Source: Microbacterium sp. CSI-V | GTDB lineage: Bacteria; Actinomycetota; Actinomycetes; Actinomycetales; Microbacteriaceae | Direction: 5' to 3' | Length of the DNA: 64,000 nucleotides | Assembly: GCF_001984105.1 (NCBI RefSeq) | Contig: NZ_MTQM01000009.1 | Coordinates: 1,116,001 to 1,180,000, forward strand | Shown here: positions 1 through 8,307 of the stretch, one piece after another | Position numbering within the stretch: the first letter of the stretch is position 1 | Layout of the letters: every line of letters starts with the position of its first letter | Made by a program: the position numbers and the translations under genes | Notes under the pieces: model-generated | Databases searched by the model: none | Seen by the model: the letters and a program-made list of their open reading frames with translations, nothing else | Told to the model about the DNA's origin: nothing

Positions 1-233
1 CGCAAGAGTCCGCGCTCGACGAGGCGGTCGACGAGTGTCGTGACCCCCGCCGAGGTGACCCCGAGGTGGTCGCGCAGTTCGGAGGGGCGGATGCCGGGCC
101 GCTCGCGGATCCGCAGCAGGGCACGCACCTCGGTGTCGCTGAGCCTCAGTTCGGCGCGCGTGGCCGCCTCGGCGGAGCGCCGCGCCTCGACGTAGTCGTC
201 GAGGGCCGTGGACAGTGCGGGGCGCAGGGACAT
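1..233 (-). CDS. MarR-family transcriptional regulator (N-terminal part)
   Basis: The reading frame starts at an ATG at 233 and runs off the left edge, so only about 77 residues are visible. The protein begins MSLRPALSTALDDYVEARR and continues into a winged helix-turn-helix segment (SDTEVRALLRIRERPGIRPSELRDH, then TSAGVTTLVDRLVERGLL), typical of MarR regulators. No ligand can be predicted. The start has no Shine-Dalgarno sequence; a TAGGGT hexamer ends 7 nt before the ATG, suggesting a leaderless transcript. The gene is divergent from the DUF7882 gene, and a perfect inverted repeat in the shared intergenic region could be its operator. Confidence 0.85.
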   Translation of the reverse strand, partial: MSLRPALSTALDDYVEARRSAEAATRAELRLSDTEVRALLRIRERPGIRPSELRDHLGVTSAGVTTLVDRLVERGLL

Positions 234-240
234 GGCATCC

Positions 241-246
241 ACCCTA
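241..246 (-). promoter_or_regulatory. -10-like hexamer of marR gene
   Basis: TAGGGT on the minus strand, 7 nt before the ATG at 233, with no ribosome binding site between them. Confidence 0.5.
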
Positions 247-283
247 GCCAGACCTGGTTAAACCTGTGAGTATTTCATTTAGT

Positions 284-302
284 TATTTAACTCGGTTAAA
301 TA
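284..302. promoter_or_regulatory. Perfect inverted repeat, likely MarR operator
   Basis: TATTTAAC-TCG-GTTAAATA is a perfect 8-bp inverted repeat with a 3-bp centre in an AT-rich island between the divergent marR gene and the DUF7882 gene. A second smaller palindrome, GGTTAAACC at 256-264, lies nearer marR. MarR proteins usually bind such repeats near their own promoter. That this one is bound is inferred from position and symmetry. Confidence 0.6.
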
Positions 303-306
303 GTGC

Positions 307-312
307 TACGGT
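307..312 (+). promoter_or_regulatory. -10-like hexamer of DUF7882 gene
   Basis: TACGGT ends 6 nt before the ATG at 319; no ribosome binding site is present. Confidence 0.45.
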
Positions 313-318
313 CGCGAC

Positions 319-696
319 ATGGCCCGCCTCTACTACGGCACCGACCTCTCGCCGGTGACCTTCCCCGACCGTCTCATGGCCTACGTCAAGGTGATCACCT
401 CCACCAAGCTCCGTCGCAACGAGTCCTTCACCCTCACCTGGACCGGCGACCCCGAGAATCCCGGACGCTCCGCCATCTGGCTGCATCCGTCCATCCCGAT
501 GCGCTTCGTGTTCGACTCCGCCGATGCCGAGCAGCTCGCCGGCGACTACCTCCGCGCACTGGCCGACCAGGCGAACGCCTCCGCCGGGCTCGTCATCGAC
601 CTGCGGACGTGGCAGGACGACGAGAGTTCCCTCCCGCGGACTCCCGCTCAACACGTCGCCCCCCGCCGCCCGGCGAGGCCGGTGCGCGCGGCCTGA
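319..696 (+). CDS. DUF7882-type conserved hypothetical protein
   Basis: This 125-residue protein resembles a small family that I recognise from Microbacteriaceae, sometimes labelled ATP-dependent DNA ligase without real support. The visible family pattern is the N-terminal LYYGTDLSP, the block KLRRNESFTLTW and the block AIWLHPSIPMRF. No catalytic motif, signal peptide or membrane segment is visible. The last 25 residues are rich in Pro, Arg and Ala and look disordered. Its role is unknown. It sits divergent from a MarR regulator across a palindrome, so that regulator may control it. Confidence 0.75.
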   Translation: MARLYYGTDLSPVTFPDRLMAYVKVITSTKLRRNESFTLTWTGDPENPGRSAIWLHPSIPMRFVFDSADAEQLAGDYLRALADQANASAGLVIDLRTWQDDESSLPRTPAQHVAPRRPARPVRAA

Positions 697-777
697 ACTG
701 GTAGCACACGACCCATCTCGCCGCACGACCCGCGATAATGGCTCGAGCGCATTCCCGCGCCCGAGACGGAGTGTGCT

Positions 778-1125
778 GTGCCCGTACGTGATCTGCTCGA
801 CATCCAGCTGCTCGGGCAGTGGCTCGAAGAGTTCCGCGGCCTGGGGTATCTGACCGGCAGCGACATGCGGGTCCTCGAGCAGGAGGACGACACCGAGGTG
901 ACCCGGGGACTCATCGTCGTCGACCTCACCGAAGCCGCCACCATCACCTACCTCCAGCCCATCGCCGGGAGCGACGGCCGGTGGAAGGCGACGATGGAGG
1001 CCCGCGACACGACGATCGAGCTCACCGCCGTGGGGATCGTGAACCTCGGGAACGAGCTCAACGTGCTCGGCGCGCTGGTCTCGTTCCTCGAGACGAAGTC
1101 GCGGGCGCTGCTCGCCGCCTGCTGA
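778..1125 (+). CDS. Conserved hypothetical protein, 115 aa
   Basis: The frame starts at a GTG with a GGAG Shine-Dalgarno sequence six bases upstream and encodes a soluble 115-residue alpha/beta protein (MPVRDLLDIQLLGQWLEEF...). There is no signal peptide, membrane segment or recognisable catalytic motif. Codon use matches the neighbours, with strong third-position G/C. I do not recognise the family. It is convergent with the AraC gene and separated from it by only 18 bp, so it is probably transcribed alone. A GATAAT hexamer at 734-739 could be its -10 element, but no good -35 was seen. Confidence 0.65.
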   Translation: MPVRDLLDIQLLGQWLEEFRGLGYLTGSDMRVLEQEDDTEVTRGLIVVDLTEAATITYLQPIAGSDGRWKATMEARDTTIELTAVGIVNLGNELNVLGALVSFLETKSRALLAAC

Positions 1126-1143
1126 GCATCCGTCGACGTCCCG

Positions 1144-1953
1144 TCACCCGGCGTGGCGGCGACGGTAGGCGGCCGGCGCCTCGCCCGTGTGATCGCGGAA
1201 TCGCGCGTAGAACTGGCTGAGCGAGCCGAACCCCGCGGATGCCGCGATGTCAGGGATCGCGTCATCCGTCGTCAAGAGCAGCTCGCGCGCCCGCGCGATC
1301 CGGCACTGCGCGAGATACTCGCCGATCGTGACGCCCAGCGCGTGACGGAACACCGTCATCGCGTGGTTCGGGTGCACGTGCACGTGCGCGGCGACCGCGG
1401 CGACGGTGACGTCCTCGGCGGCATGCCGGGCGATCCAGGCCGCCATGTCGGCCACGTCGGCCCGGAGGCCTCCCCCGACCTTCTCGACCGGCCCCTCCGC
1501 GGCCGTCGCGAACGCCGCGCGCAGCACGAAGGCCTGCACCTCCGTCACCGCAGCGCGGTGCAGCGGGTGCGTCGGGTCGAGTTCGGCGCTCCAGGACCCG
1601 GCCCGCTCGGCCAGGGCCAACGGGCCCACGGCCTCCGGCGCGACCGCGACGTCGCCGGCGAACATGCGCGTCAAGAACTCCCCCGGGAGACGCCACCCCC
1701 GCGCCTGCGCGAGCGGCACCGTCAGCCACGCCAGTTCGCTCCCCCCGGAATCGCGCACGAGCTGGTGCGGCCGCGCCGCCCAGAACACCGCGAGCGCCCC
1801 GGCCGGGATGACCACCTGCCGCCCGTCCACGAGGTACTCCAGCTCCACCGGGGCGCAGTTGAACTCCAGATCGTCGTGCGTGTGGGCCACCGACATCCGG
1901 GGGACGGCCCCGCGCCAGCACGCGAGGTCGAACGACGAGATCGTGGCATCCAT
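1144..1953 (-). CDS. AraC-family transcriptional regulator with cupin sensor domain
   Basis: The protein has 269 residues. The N-terminal half is a cupin-like ligand-binding fold (AHTHDDLEFNCAPVELEYL, then IPAGALAVFWAARPHQLV). The C-terminal 100 residues carry the two AraC helix-turn-helix units (VTVAAVAAHVHVHPNHAM and IPDIAASAGFGSLSQFYARF). I chose the ATG at 1953 because a GATACT hexamer ends 6 nt before it. An upstream ATG at 1977 is also in frame. The gene is divergent from the phytanoyl-CoA dioxygenase-like gene with 73 bp between starts, an arrangement in which the regulator commonly controls the oxygenase. The effector is unknown. Confidence 0.85.
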   Translation of the reverse strand: MDATISSFDLACWRGAVPRMSVAHTHDDLEFNCAPVELEYLVDGRQVVIPAGALAVFWAARPHQLVRDSGGSELAWLTVPLAQARGWRLPGEFLTRMFAGDVAVAPEAVGPLALAERAGSWSAELDPTHPLHRAAVTEVQAFVLRAAFATAAEGPVEKVGGGLRADVADMAAWIARHAAEDVTVAAVAAHVHVHPNHAMTVFRHALGVTIGEYLAQCRIARARELLLTTDDAIPDIAASAGFGSLSQFYARFRDHTGEAPAAYRRRHAG

Positions 1954-1959
1954 GATCCG

Positions 1960-1965
1960 AGTATC
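1960..1965 (-). promoter_or_regulatory. -10-like hexamer of araC-type gene
   Basis: GATACT on the minus strand ends 6 nt before the chosen ATG (1953) and supports that start. Confidence 0.45.
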
Positions 1966-2014
1966 CCGGAAGAACATCCGTGCGAGCGCGAGGAAATCGC
2001 CTTTCGTCCGGCCG

Positions 2015-2020
2015 TACCGT
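2015..2020 (+). promoter_or_regulatory. -10-like hexamer of dioxygenase gene
   Basis: TACCGT ends 6 nt before the ATG at 2027. The GAGG at 2021-2024 is too close to the ATG to be a good ribosome binding site. Confidence 0.4.
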
Positions 2021-2026
2021 GAGGTC

Positions 2027-2974
2027 ATGAGCACCCTCACTTCGACGCCGACGTCGGTGTCCACCGCCCCGTACCACCTGACCCCCGAGCAGATCGCGCA
2101 CTTCGACGCGCACGGCTACGTCGTCCTGCCCGGCCGCATCCCCGCCGATCTGCTGGCCCGCCTGCAGGACGCCGCCGACGAGTGGATCGCCACCGGACGC
2201 GCACTCGGTCCCGACAGCCCGGACGGCCCCGACTACCAGTGGGCCACCCGCGGCGGCGCCCGGCGCATGTTCCGCGTCGACTACCTCCACGGCAAGGGCT
2301 CGGCCGCCTCGCTCGAACTCCTCGGATCGCCCGCGGTCCTCGGAATCGCCGAGAGCCTCGCCGGCCCCGACCTCGTCCCCACCTACGAGTCCCTCGTCTT
2401 CAAGGACACCGGCGACGGCGCCGCGATCGACTGGCACCAGGATGCCGTGCACCCCCGCACGCACCGCATCTTCAACGTCGACGTCTACCTCGACGCCTCC
2501 AAGGCCGGCGAGGGCGCCCTTCGCGTCGCCCCCGGCTCGCACCTCGCGCCCGTGGACGTGTGCCAGCTGCAGGACGAGTACGGCTGGGACGCGCCCGGTG
2601 TGGTGCAGGTCGAGCTCGAGCCCGGCGACGTGCTCGTCCACGACGTGATGGTGGTGCACGGATCCGAAGCCGTGACCGGAAACCGGCTCCGCCGCACGAT
2701 CTACTACGAATTCCGCGCGGCCGAGCAGATCCAGGCCGAGGGACCGTGGGATGCCGAGTGGGTCGACCGCCGCATGCGCCTGCTGCCGCTCGGGCTCGAG
2801 GCGCACGCCCGTCGCTTCCCCGCGCAGGAGCAGTTCCGGTGGAACGCCTCCCCGCAGCTGCGGCCCGAGATGTCCGGCGACGCGGACGCGGAGCTGCGGA
2901 TCGCGCATCTCGTCCACTCCCCCGGCTCGTACTGCAGCGCCGGGAGCGTGCCCTTCACACCCGACGAGGACTGA
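2027..2974 (+). CDS. Phytanoyl-CoA dioxygenase (PhyH) family Fe(II)/2-oxoglutarate oxygenase
   Basis: The 315-residue protein begins with the usual PhyH opening (LTPEQIAHFDAHGYVVLPG). It has the iron-binding triad: H137 and D139 in IDWHQDA and H211 in VVHGSEA, followed by an Arg-rich strand (GNRLRRTIYYEF) that normally binds 2-oxoglutarate. These enzymes hydroxylate small molecules in the cytoplasm with O2 and 2-oxoglutarate. The substrate is not predictable, and ectoine or phytanate-type substrates are only possibilities. The divergent AraC regulator is the likely controller. The gene ends at a strong hairpin terminator shared with the convergent alpha-galactosidase gene. Confidence 0.87.
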   Translation: MSTLTSTPTSVSTAPYHLTPEQIAHFDAHGYVVLPGRIPADLLARLQDAADEWIATGRALGPDSPDGPDYQWATRGGARRMFRVDYLHGKGSAASLELLGSPAVLGIAESLAGPDLVPTYESLVFKDTGDGAAIDWHQDAVHPRTHRIFNVDVYLDASKAGEGALRVAPGSHLAPVDVCQLQDEYGWDAPGVVQVELEPGDVLVHDVMVVHGSEAVTGNRLRRTIYYEFRAAEQIQAEGPWDAEWVDRRMRLLPLGLEAHARRFPAQEQFRWNASPQLRPEMSGDADAELRIAHLVHSPGSYCSAGSVPFTPDED

Positions 2975-2987
2975 ACCAGAGACGGGA

Positions 2988-3016
2988 AAGCCCCGCCCCT
3001 TTCGGGGGCGGGGCTT
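2988..3016. terminator. Bidirectional rho-independent terminator
   Basis: A perfect 12-bp stem (AAGCCCCGCCCC paired with GGGGCGGGGCTT) with a 5-nt loop lies between two convergent stop codons at 2974 and 3029. The flanking A and T bases make it usable on both strands. Confidence 0.85.
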
Positions 3017-3028
3017 CTCCCTGTCCGC

Positions 3029-5092
3029 TCAGTCGGCCGTGACGTGGATCAGCAGTGCCTCCCCGGGCGCCAGCAGCGGCGCGGCGAGCACGCCCTCGGC
3101 GAGCACCGAACCCGGCAACACGGTGCCACCGGCCACGAGCCAGGCGGGGTCGGCATCCTGGATCGTGCGTACCGGCGCACCGACGTCGAGCACCCGCACG
3201 CGATACCGACGCTGCGGATCGAGGCCCGGCAGCACGATCGGCGAGGGCAACGCCGCGTCGAACCGGTCGAGCGCGACGTAGGCGAACAGCCCCTCGCCGC
3301 GATCGGGAGCGACGACACCGTGCTGGAGCAGCGCCGGGTCGGCGTCGTCGACCCGCACCGTCGTTCCGCCGTGCAGCAGCGCCCGATGGGTGCGGTACAG
3401 CGCCGTCCAGCCTGCGAGCGCCGCGAGCTGCGCGTCGTCGAGGCGCGAGATGTCGGACTCGATCCCCGCGTGGAGGAACAGCGCCGTCGTCATGCGGAAG
3501 GCGAGCGACGCCGTCCGCCCCGTCGTGTGCGCGCGCTCGTCGCCCACGTGCGAGCCGAGGAACTCCGGCGGGATCAGGATGCCGGTCCACCGCTGGATGC
3601 GCTGACGGGCGAGCGGATCGTTGGTGTCGCTCGTCCAGAACCGGTCGACGCGACGCAGGATGCCGAGGTCGATCCGGGCGCCGCCGGACGCGCACGACTC
3701 GATCTCCACGCCCGGGTGCGCCGCGCGCAGGGCGTCCAGGAGCCGGTAGAGCGCCCGCACCTGACCCCCGGTGTGCGGGACGAGCAGGTCGCGGTTGTGG
3801 TCCCACTTCAGCGCCGCGATCGGGTACTCGGTGAGCAGCGCGTCGAGGCGGTCGAAGATGTGCTGCCAGGCGTCGGGGTGCTCGAGGTCGAGCACGTGCT
3901 GGAACCGCCACGACACGGCATCCGCCGGTGTCAGCATCCACTCCGGGTGTGCACGAGCGAGGTCGGAGTCGGCGCTGACCATCTCGGGTTCGACCCACAG
4001 CCCGAATTCGAGACCGTCGCCGTTCACGCGGGAGATGAGCGGACCGAGACCGTCGGGCCACACCCGCTCGTCGACGGTCCAGTCGCCGAGCGCACGCCGG
4101 TCGTCGGTGCGGCCGTGGAACCATCCGTCGTCGAGGACCAGCCGCTCCGCGCCGACCCGCGCGGCCGCGTCGACGAGGGGCGTGAGACGTTCGAGGGACT
4201 GGTCGAAGTAGACCGCCTCCCACGTGTTGAGGGTCACGGGGCGCGGACCCCGCGGGGTCGCCCACGACCGCACCCACGGGTGCAGGCGGGAGGAGAGACC
4301 GTCGAGGCCGGCATCGGACCACGTCGCGACCACGGTCGGAGCCTGGTGGGTCTCGCCGGGGGCCAGGACGAGCCCGTCGAGACGTTCGCCGGCTCCGACG
4401 ACCGACAGACCCATGTCGCCGCGCTCGAACCAGACGGAGCGGTCACCGCTCCACGCGACGTGGGTGGCCCACACCTCGCCGTGGCGGAACCCGAACCCGG
4501 GCGTGCCGACGGTGAACAGGAACGGGTCGTCGTGACCGCCGCGACCGTGTCGGGTGTCGCGGGCCCAGACGCCGTGGCCGGGCCGCGAGCGCTGCGGCTC
4601 GCGTTCCCCCGCCCACCGGCCGGTGAAATCGAGGATCTCGCGCGCGCGGGTGGGGACGGGCAGAAGAGCGGCGAGCGCGCGCACCTCGATGGCATCCGTC
4701 CCCGTGTTGGTGAGCTGCCGGTCGACGAGGAGCACGCCCCGGGGGGTGAGCGTATGCCGCAGTTGGATGCGCGCGTCGCCGAGCGCGATGGTCGTGACCA
4801 GCGCATCACCGTCGCGCACGGTGTCGACGTGGTCGAGCACCGGGCTGGGCGGGGAGATCTCGACGGCGGGACGCCCGGTCCATCCGTCGGTGAGCAGGGG
4901 GACGACGCCGACCCGGAACGGGCGGTCGATCGAACTCGGGGCGACCGCGGGGGCGGTCGCGTCGGCCAGGGCGGTGAGGGCGGCGGCGTCGAGGTCACCG
5001 AGGGCGCGCCCCCAGTGCACCACGACCGGTGCCGCCGTGCCGCGGGCGTCGAGGATGAAGTCGACGCCCGCGGCGCGGAGGTGATGGATCAT
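3029..5092 (-). CDS. Alpha-galactosidase, glycoside hydrolase family 36
   Basis: The 687-residue protein hydrolyses terminal alpha-galactosyl residues (melibiose, raffinose and similar). The N-terminal beta-sandwich is followed by the catalytic barrel. The nucleophile is D431 in the GH36 motif ALKWDHNRDL, the ESCASGGARID motif follows at about 466-475, and the acid/base is D489 in FWTSDTND. WVEPEMVS at 367-373 is also family-typical. There is no signal peptide, so it acts inside the cell on imported sugar. It is the last gene of the galactoside operon, 10 bp after the binding-protein gene. No Shine-Dalgarno is seen, so translation may be coupled. Confidence 0.93.
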   Translation of the reverse strand: MIHHLRAAGVDFILDARGTAAPVVVHWGRALGDLDAAALTALADATAPAVAPSSIDRPFRVGVVPLLTDGWTGRPAVEISPPSPVLDHVDTVRDGDALVTTIALGDARIQLRHTLTPRGVLLVDRQLTNTGTDAIEVRALAALLPVPTRAREILDFTGRWAGEREPQRSRPGHGVWARDTRHGRGGHDDPFLFTVGTPGFGFRHGEVWATHVAWSGDRSVWFERGDMGLSVVGAGERLDGLVLAPGETHQAPTVVATWSDAGLDGLSSRLHPWVRSWATPRGPRPVTLNTWEAVYFDQSLERLTPLVDAAARVGAERLVLDDGWFHGRTDDRRALGDWTVDERVWPDGLGPLISRVNGDGLEFGLWVEPEMVSADSDLARAHPEWMLTPADAVSWRFQHVLDLEHPDAWQHIFDRLDALLTEYPIAALKWDHNRDLLVPHTGGQVRALYRLLDALRAAHPGVEIESCASGGARIDLGILRRVDRFWTSDTNDPLARQRIQRWTGILIPPEFLGSHVGDERAHTTGRTASLAFRMTTALFLHAGIESDISRLDDAQLAALAGWTALYRTHRALLHGGTTVRVDDADPALLQHGVVAPDRGEGLFAYVALDRFDAALPSPIVLPGLDPQRRYRVRVLDVGAPVRTIQDADPAWLVAGGTVLPGSVLAEGVLAAPLLAPGEALLIHVTAD

Positions 5093-5102
5093 GCGATGGA
5101 GG

Positions 5103-6428
5103 TTACTTCGCGACCGGGATGGACTGCGCCTCGAGGGTCGCGATCGTCTTGTCCTGAGCGGATGCCAGAGCCTCGGTGAGCGTGCCCGAGCCGGCGACGG
5201 CCGACTTGAAGCCGTCCGACACGTCGGCGTAGACCTGCGTCATCGTCGGACCCCACACGAAGTTCGGGTCGACCTCGCCGGACGCCTTGGCGAAGACGTC
5301 GTAGATCTTCTGGTCGCCGTAGAAGGGCACGCCGTCCTGCAGGGAGGGGAGCGTCAGCCCGTCCTTGGTCGCGGGGTAGATCGCCGCCGTCTTGTTCAGC
5401 GACGTCAGCGCCTCCTCCGACGTGTTCAGCCACAGCGCGAACTTCGCCGCCTCGTAGAGGTGCTTCGTCGACTTGAAGACCGCGATCGAGGAGCCGCCCC
5501 AGTTGCCGGCGGCCGACTGGCCCGACGCCCACTGGGGGCTCTCGGCGACCGCCCACTTGCCCGAGGTGTCGGGAGCACCGCTGGAGATGGAGTTGGCGCC
5601 CCAGACGGCGGAGTTCCACGACCACACCTGGCCGGTGTTGTAGGCGTTGTTCCACTCGTCGGTCCACGCGGGGTACGACGAGACGAGGTCGTCGTCGATC
5701 AGGCCCTGCCAGTAGTCGGCGACCTTCGTCGAGGCGTCGCTGGTGAGGTCGACCTTCCAGGCGTCGCCGTCGTTGGAGAACCACTGACCGCCCGCCTGCC
5801 ACACGAAACCGGCGAACTGGTTGATGTCGCTCTGCGAGAAGTTGGTGATGTAGCCGCCGAGCGCACGGATCTTCACGGCCGCCTCGCGGTACTCGTCCCA
5901 CGTCGTGGGGATCGCGATGCCGTTCTGCTCGAACAGGTCCTTGCGGTAGAACAGCGCCATGGGACCGGCATCCTGCGGCACGCCGTAGACCTCGTTCTCG
6001 GTGCCGAGCGTGACCTGCTTCCAGGTCCAGTCGACGAACTGGTCCTTGGCCGCGACGACGTCCTCGCACGCACCGAGGTTCGCCAGGCCGTCCTGCACGC
6101 GGAAGTTCGGCAGCGCGTCGTACTCGATCTGCCCGAGGTCGGGGGCGTTCCCCGCCTGGAGCTGGTTGAAGAAGTTCTGGTACGTGCCGGCGTTGCCCGA
6201 GGGGCCCGTCTGCACCTCGACCTTGATGTCGGGGTTCTGCTCGTTCCAGATCGCGACGGCATCCTCGATGCCGGGGATCCACGACGTGAACGTGAGCGTC
6301 ACGTTCTCGCCGGCGGGGGCGCACGACGCCGCGTCGGTGCTGCCGGTGCTCGACGACGAGCATCCCGCCATGACCAGGGCGCCCGCGGCGAGCAGGGCGA
6401 CGCTGACCGCTCTCTTCTTGTGCTGCAT
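5103..6428 (-). CDS. Sugar ABC transporter substrate-binding lipoprotein
   Basis: The 441-residue extracellular solute-binding protein of the CUT1 type starts at an ATG preceded by GAAGGA. A lipoprotein signal peptide ends in LVMAGC with the lipid-anchored cysteine at residue 23. The mature part begins with a Ser/Thr-rich linker and then LTFTSWIPGIEDAVAIWNEQ, the usual first strand and helix of the family. It delivers a sugar, probably an alpha- or beta-galactoside, to the permeases encoded just upstream. It lies downstream of both permease genes, whereas most CUT1 operons place the binding protein first. No ATPase gene is in the operon, so a shared MsmX/SugC-type ATPase, such as the one at 28315-29577, may energise it. 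Confidence 0.9.
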   Translation of the reverse strand: MQHKKRAVSVALLAAGALVMAGCSSSSTGSTDAASCAPAGENVTLTFTSWIPGIEDAVAIWNEQNPDIKVEVQTGPSGNAGTYQNFFNQLQAGNAPDLGQIEYDALPNFRVQDGLANLGACEDVVAAKDQFVDWTWKQVTLGTENEVYGVPQDAGPMALFYRKDLFEQNGIAIPTTWDEYREAAVKIRALGGYITNFSQSDINQFAGFVWQAGGQWFSNDGDAWKVDLTSDASTKVADYWQGLIDDDLVSSYPAWTDEWNNAYNTGQVWSWNSAVWGANSISSGAPDTSGKWAVAESPQWASGQSAAGNWGGSSIAVFKSTKHLYEAAKFALWLNTSEEALTSLNKTAAIYPATKDGLTLPSLQDGVPFYGDQKIYDVFAKASGEVDPNFVWGPTMTQVYADVSDGFKSAVAGSGTLTEALASAQDKTIATLEAQSIPVAK

Positions 6429-6475
6429 GATTCCTTCTCTCGGTTGGCCCGCCGGTCGTGCCGGTGGGAGGTGTG

Positions 6476-7402
6476 TCACTTCAGGGCTCCCGTACCGAGC
6501 CCGGTGCGCCAGTACCTCTGGAGCAACAGGAACGTCACGATGAGCGGGAGGATGGAGATGAGGGACCCGACCAGCACGTACGTGCGCAGCTCGGGGAACT
6601 GGTTGATGGTGGAGTTCCACGCGTAGAGGCCGTACGTGACGGGGAAGAGCTCTTCGCTGCGCAGCATGATCAGCGGCAGGAAGAAGTTGTTCCAGATCGA
6701 GACGAACTGGAAGAGGAACACCGTCACCAGCGCCGGGAACATCAGCCGGATCGACACCGTGAAGAACGTCCGCACCTCGCCCGCCCCGTCGAGGCGGCTG
6801 GCCTCGAGGAGTTCGTCGGGAACGGATGCCTCGGCGAACACGCGGGACAGGTAGACGCCGAACGGGCTCACGATGCTCGGCAGCAGCACGGCCCAGTACG
6901 TGTCGGTGAGCTGGACCTGGCTGAACAGCAGGAACAGCGGCAGTGCGAGGGCCGTCGCGGGCACGAGGACCCCGCCGAGCACGGTGTTGAAGATGGCCTC
7001 GCGGCCGGGGAAGCGGTACTTCGCCAGCGCGTAGCCGCACATCGCGGCGATCACCGTGGCGATCACGCCGCCGACACCGGCGTACAGCACGCTGTTGCCG
7101 AGCCACTTCAGGTACACCCCGTCGCGGTACGCGAAGAGCTGGCCGACGTTGTCGAAGAACCGGAAGTCGGCGAACCACAGCGCGTTGGTGCTGAACAGCT
7201 GTCCACGGTCCTTCGTGGAGGCCACGACCAGCCACCAGAGCGGGATGAGGAAGTACAGCGTGAAGATGCCCATCACGACCATCGCGGTCGTGCGCGACAC
7301 GATGCTCTCGCGCGGGCCCGAGCCGGCGGGACGCCGCGCGGGGGCGCGACGGCCGGTCGTGAGCGTGCGGGTGTCGGTGGGGCGGGGGGCGATCGCGCTC
7401 AT
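6476..7402 (-). CDS. Sugar ABC transporter permease, MalG type
   Basis: The 308-residue inner-membrane protein has a basic N-terminal tail and six predicted membrane segments. The cytoplasmic EAA loop is SVPDELLEASRLDGAGEVRTF, and the C-terminus ends RYWRTGLGTGALK, as is typical for MalG-like subunits. Its ATG overlaps the stop codon of the MalF-type gene by 4 bp (ATGA), so translation is coupled. With that partner it forms the channel of the galactoside importer. Confidence 0.92.
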   Translation of the reverse strand: MSAIAPRPTDTRTLTTGRRAPARRPAGSGPRESIVSRTTAMVVMGIFTLYFLIPLWWLVVASTKDRGQLFSTNALWFADFRFFDNVGQLFAYRDGVYLKWLGNSVLYAGVGGVIATVIAAMCGYALAKYRFPGREAIFNTVLGGVLVPATALALPLFLLFSQVQLTDTYWAVLLPSIVSPFGVYLSRVFAEASVPDELLEASRLDGAGEVRTFFTVSIRLMFPALVTVFLFQFVSIWNNFFLPLIMLRSEELFPVTYGLYAWNSTINQFPELRTYVLVGSLISILPLIVTFLLLQRYWRTGLGTGALK

Positions 7403-8307
7403 GACTGGGCTCCACGGCGGCTGAGACGGAGGAAGGTGAACGACAGCACGAACGTCGCCAGGGCGAGCACGACCGAGAACGCCGCCGCGAGCGAGACGTT
7501 GGGGATCGAGCTGGTCGCGTAGATCGTCATGTTGGGGGTGAAGGTGCTCGTCACCGCCGAGCTGAACGAGCGGAACGTCTGGGGCTCGGCGAGGAGCTGG
7601 AGCGTTCCGATGATCGAGAGGACACCGGTGAGCACGAGGGCCGGCCGGATGAGCGGGATCTTGATCGACCACGCGATGCGGGCCTGACCGGCGCCGTCGA
7701 TGCGGGCCGCCTCGTAGATCTCCTGCGGGATCGCCAGGAGCGTCGAGTAGATGATGAGCATGTTGTAGCCGACGAACACCCAGGTCACGACGTTCGCGAT
7801 GGACCACAGCACCAGGTCGGCCGACAGCAGATCGACATTCGAGGTGACGGCGGGGAACGGCGACAGGTTGGGCGAGTACAGGAAGCCCCACATGATCGCG
7901 GCGATCACGCCCGGCACGGCGTACGGCACGAAGAACGCCAGGCGGAAGAAGCGCTTGCCGCGCAGCAGCGGCGAGTCCAGCAGCAGGGCGAACAGCAGCG
8001 CGAGGCCGAGCATCACCGGCACCTGCACGACGCCGAACAGCAGCACGCGGCCGACCGAGGTCCAGAACGCGGTGTTCTGGAACACCAGCGCGTACTGCGC
8101 GAGTCCGCCGAACACCTCCCGGGCCTGACCGAACGTGCCCTCGCGCTCGACGACGAGCATCGACTTCCACACCGCGTAGCCGATGGGCACGAGGTAGAAG
8201 AGGACGAACAGCACCACGAAGGGGGCGATGAAGGCCACGATGGCCCTCTTGTGGGGGATGCGTCGACGCACCCGGGGCGTCGCTGCCCCTGCGGCGGGAG
8301 CGGTCAT
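7399..8307 (-). CDS. Sugar ABC transporter permease, MalF type
   Basis: The 302-residue membrane protein has six predicted helices. The EAA loop is PQEIYEAARIDGAGQARIAW. It lacks the large periplasmic insertion of enterobacterial MalF, in contrast to the permease at 19123-20757. Its ATG overlaps the stop of the beta-galactosidase gene by 4 bp and its stop overlaps the MalG-type ATG, so three genes are translationally coupled. Confidence 0.92.
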   Translation of the reverse strand: MTAPAAGAATPRVRRRIPHKRAIVAFIAPFVVLFVLFYLVPIGYAVWKSMLVVEREGTFGQAREVFGGLAQYALVFQNTAFWTSVGRVLLFGVVQVPVMLGLALLFALLLDSPLLRGKRFFRLAFFVPYAVPGVIAAIMWGFLYSPNLSPFPAVTSNVDLLSADLVLWSIANVVTWVFVGYNMLIIYSTLLAIPQEIYEAARIDGAGQARIAWSIKIPLIRPALVLTGVLSIIGTLQLLAEPQTFRSFSSAVTSTFTPNMTIYATSSIPNVSLAAAFSVVLALATFVLSFTFLRLSRRGAQS

